Positions 33,274 through 34,190 of a DNA stretch of 34,190 bases are shown in pieces. This stretch comes from Ettlia oleoabundans (Eukaryota; Chlorophyta; Chlorophyceae; Chlamydomonadales): NCBI GenBank assembly GCA_019693395.1, contig JAAMXP010001457.1, positions 1-34,190 on the forward strand, read 5' to 3'. The first letter of the stretch is position 1, and each line of letters starts with the position of its first letter. The translations under genes and the position numbers were made by a program. The notes below the pieces were generated by a model. The model was given only the letters and a program-made list of their open reading frames with translations. It did no database searches and was not told where the DNA came from.

Positions 33274-34190
33274 ATGGGCGCAAAATCGGCCTATCTGTTC
33301 CTGTACAACACAGCATTGTGCGCAGCTTGGTGAGTCGGGCAGGGTGTTAGCGTTGCCAAGCCGACTGCAAGTTCTGCTGAAACCTGTCATGCTCCCCGCA
33401 GGGCCTATGTCCTGTTTTATACGTACCGAACTGCAAGCACAAAGGGCGGCCATCAAGAACGTTGGGACAGCATCGGCGCAGTTTGGCAGGTGGGCGATCA
33501 CTTTGCGAAGCGCTTGTGCAGCTGACAGGCCTTGCTTGCCCTTGGGGTAGTCTTGCCCAGTTAAAGAAGCAAGCGAGCAAGCTGGACGTTCTGCGCTGCA
33601 GACAGTGGAGGTGCCGCTCAAGGTGGCACAGACGGCGGCGGTGCTTGAAGTGGTGCACAGTGCGCTGGGCATTGTGCGCTCGCCAGTGCTCATCACAGGT
33701 TAGTGAGAGTAAAGATTCAAAGGACATGCCGACAAGAAAGCCAATGTTGCAGGCAATGGAATGCATACCCTGCCCTGCTTACTTGGTTTGCATTGCTTGG
33801 CCCGATATGTCAACGATCCAATCGAGGTTGCATGTCTTTGCACATCAACATTTCATTCGCTTCTGTTATGATCCTCTGGCTGGTATTGCAGCCACCCAGG
33901 TGGCTTCGCGGCTGTTCATCCTGTGGGGCGTGGTGGATCTGGTGCCCGATGCGCGGCGACAGCCCTTGGTGCTGGCGAAAGTGGGTCAGACGTATGTGGA
34001 GCTGTCGCTGCTGTCGCTGCTGGTGGCATGGTGCCTCAGTGAAATCATTCGATACAGCTTCTTTGCGTTCAAGGTGGGCCAGGAAGTAGCTGGCTGGCTG
34101 GGGCGGATAATTCAATTTTAACAGCATGGCTGTAGCATTGGTGGAAAGGCAGGCCCGGCGGTAAAAACCAGCAGGTTCATATTGGCCCAT
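33274..34190 (+). CDS. 3-hydroxyacyl-CoA dehydratase, HACD/PAS2/PHS1 family (3' partial)
   Basis: Four exons lie in the window: 33274-33329, 33402-33489, 33602-33698, 33892-34073. They give 141 residues, and the last ends at a good donor (AAG|GTGGGC), so the gene continues past the right edge. The product is an ER membrane enzyme for the third step of very-long-chain fatty acid elongation, dehydrating 3-hydroxyacyl-CoA. Recognisable family blocks are AYLFLYNTALCAAWAYVLF (first membrane segment), AAVLEVVHSALGIVRSPV, QVASRLFILWGVV and WCLSEIIRYSFFAF. The Tyr in IIRYSF is the position of one catalytic residue known from yeast Phs1; the catalytic Glu would be in the missing part. The ATG at 33274 directly precedes the first membrane segment and gives the usual short N-terminus. 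The intron length between exons 3 and 4 is 193 bases. Confidence 0.9.

Noticed and set aside
1..34190. CRISPR arrays, insertion sequences, tRNA or rRNA genes, viral genes
   Set aside because: Looked for on both strands; the only regular repeats are microsatellites and a 16-bp duplication, and no transposase, integrase or structured RNA was recognisable by eye. A tRNAscan or Infernal run would be needed to exclude small RNAs.

Overview
The window looks like nuclear DNA of a green alga (Chlorophyta). It is GC-rich, and every gene is cut into short exons by many introns. Most 3' splice sites end in (c/t)tgcag, CAG/CTG and CCTG runs are common, and one gene encodes a ciliary (IFT-A) subunit. No bacterial operons, tRNA or rRNA genes, transposases or CRISPR arrays were seen. 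Ten protein genes were reconstructed by joining exons whose phases match. All coordinates are hand-made splice models, and sequences of reference proteins were recalled, not searched.

Layout. (1) 60-3547, minus: a ubiquitin E2 domain joined to an acidic linker, an F-box and a further conserved module; its 3' end is probably outside the window. (2) 4196-5443 and 6569-8047, both minus: a tandem pair of METTL7-like SAM methyltransferases with identical exon lengths. (3) 8334-9904, plus: p31comet (MAD2L1-binding protein), divergent from the second methyltransferase. (4) 10158-13645, minus: a mitochondrial-type 2-Cys peroxiredoxin spliced in frame to a thioredoxin domain, 387 aa. (5) 13739-21593, plus: IFT144/WDR19, sharing a divergent promoter gap of only about 93 bp with the peroxiredoxin. 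(6) 22325-26186, plus: an ACP6-like histidine acid phosphatase. (7) 27069-28929, minus: a secreted cysteine-rich protein of unknown family. (8) 29638-32615, minus: a long coiled-coil protein with a C-terminal RING finger. (9) 33274 to the right edge, plus: the start of a 3-hydroxyacyl-CoA dehydratase (HACD/PAS2/PHS1).

The genes do not form one pathway; this is an ordinary eukaryotic gene neighbourhood. Themes that recur are ubiquitin ligation (E2/F-box and RING proteins), lipid metabolism (HACD, ACP6-like, perhaps the METTL7-like pair) and peroxide defence. The most notable object is the peroxiredoxin-thioredoxin fusion, which would carry its own reductant. Second is an unusually high share of GC-AG introns, about 6 of roughly 67 in these models, including two in the fusion gene. 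Third is the E2/F-box fusion.
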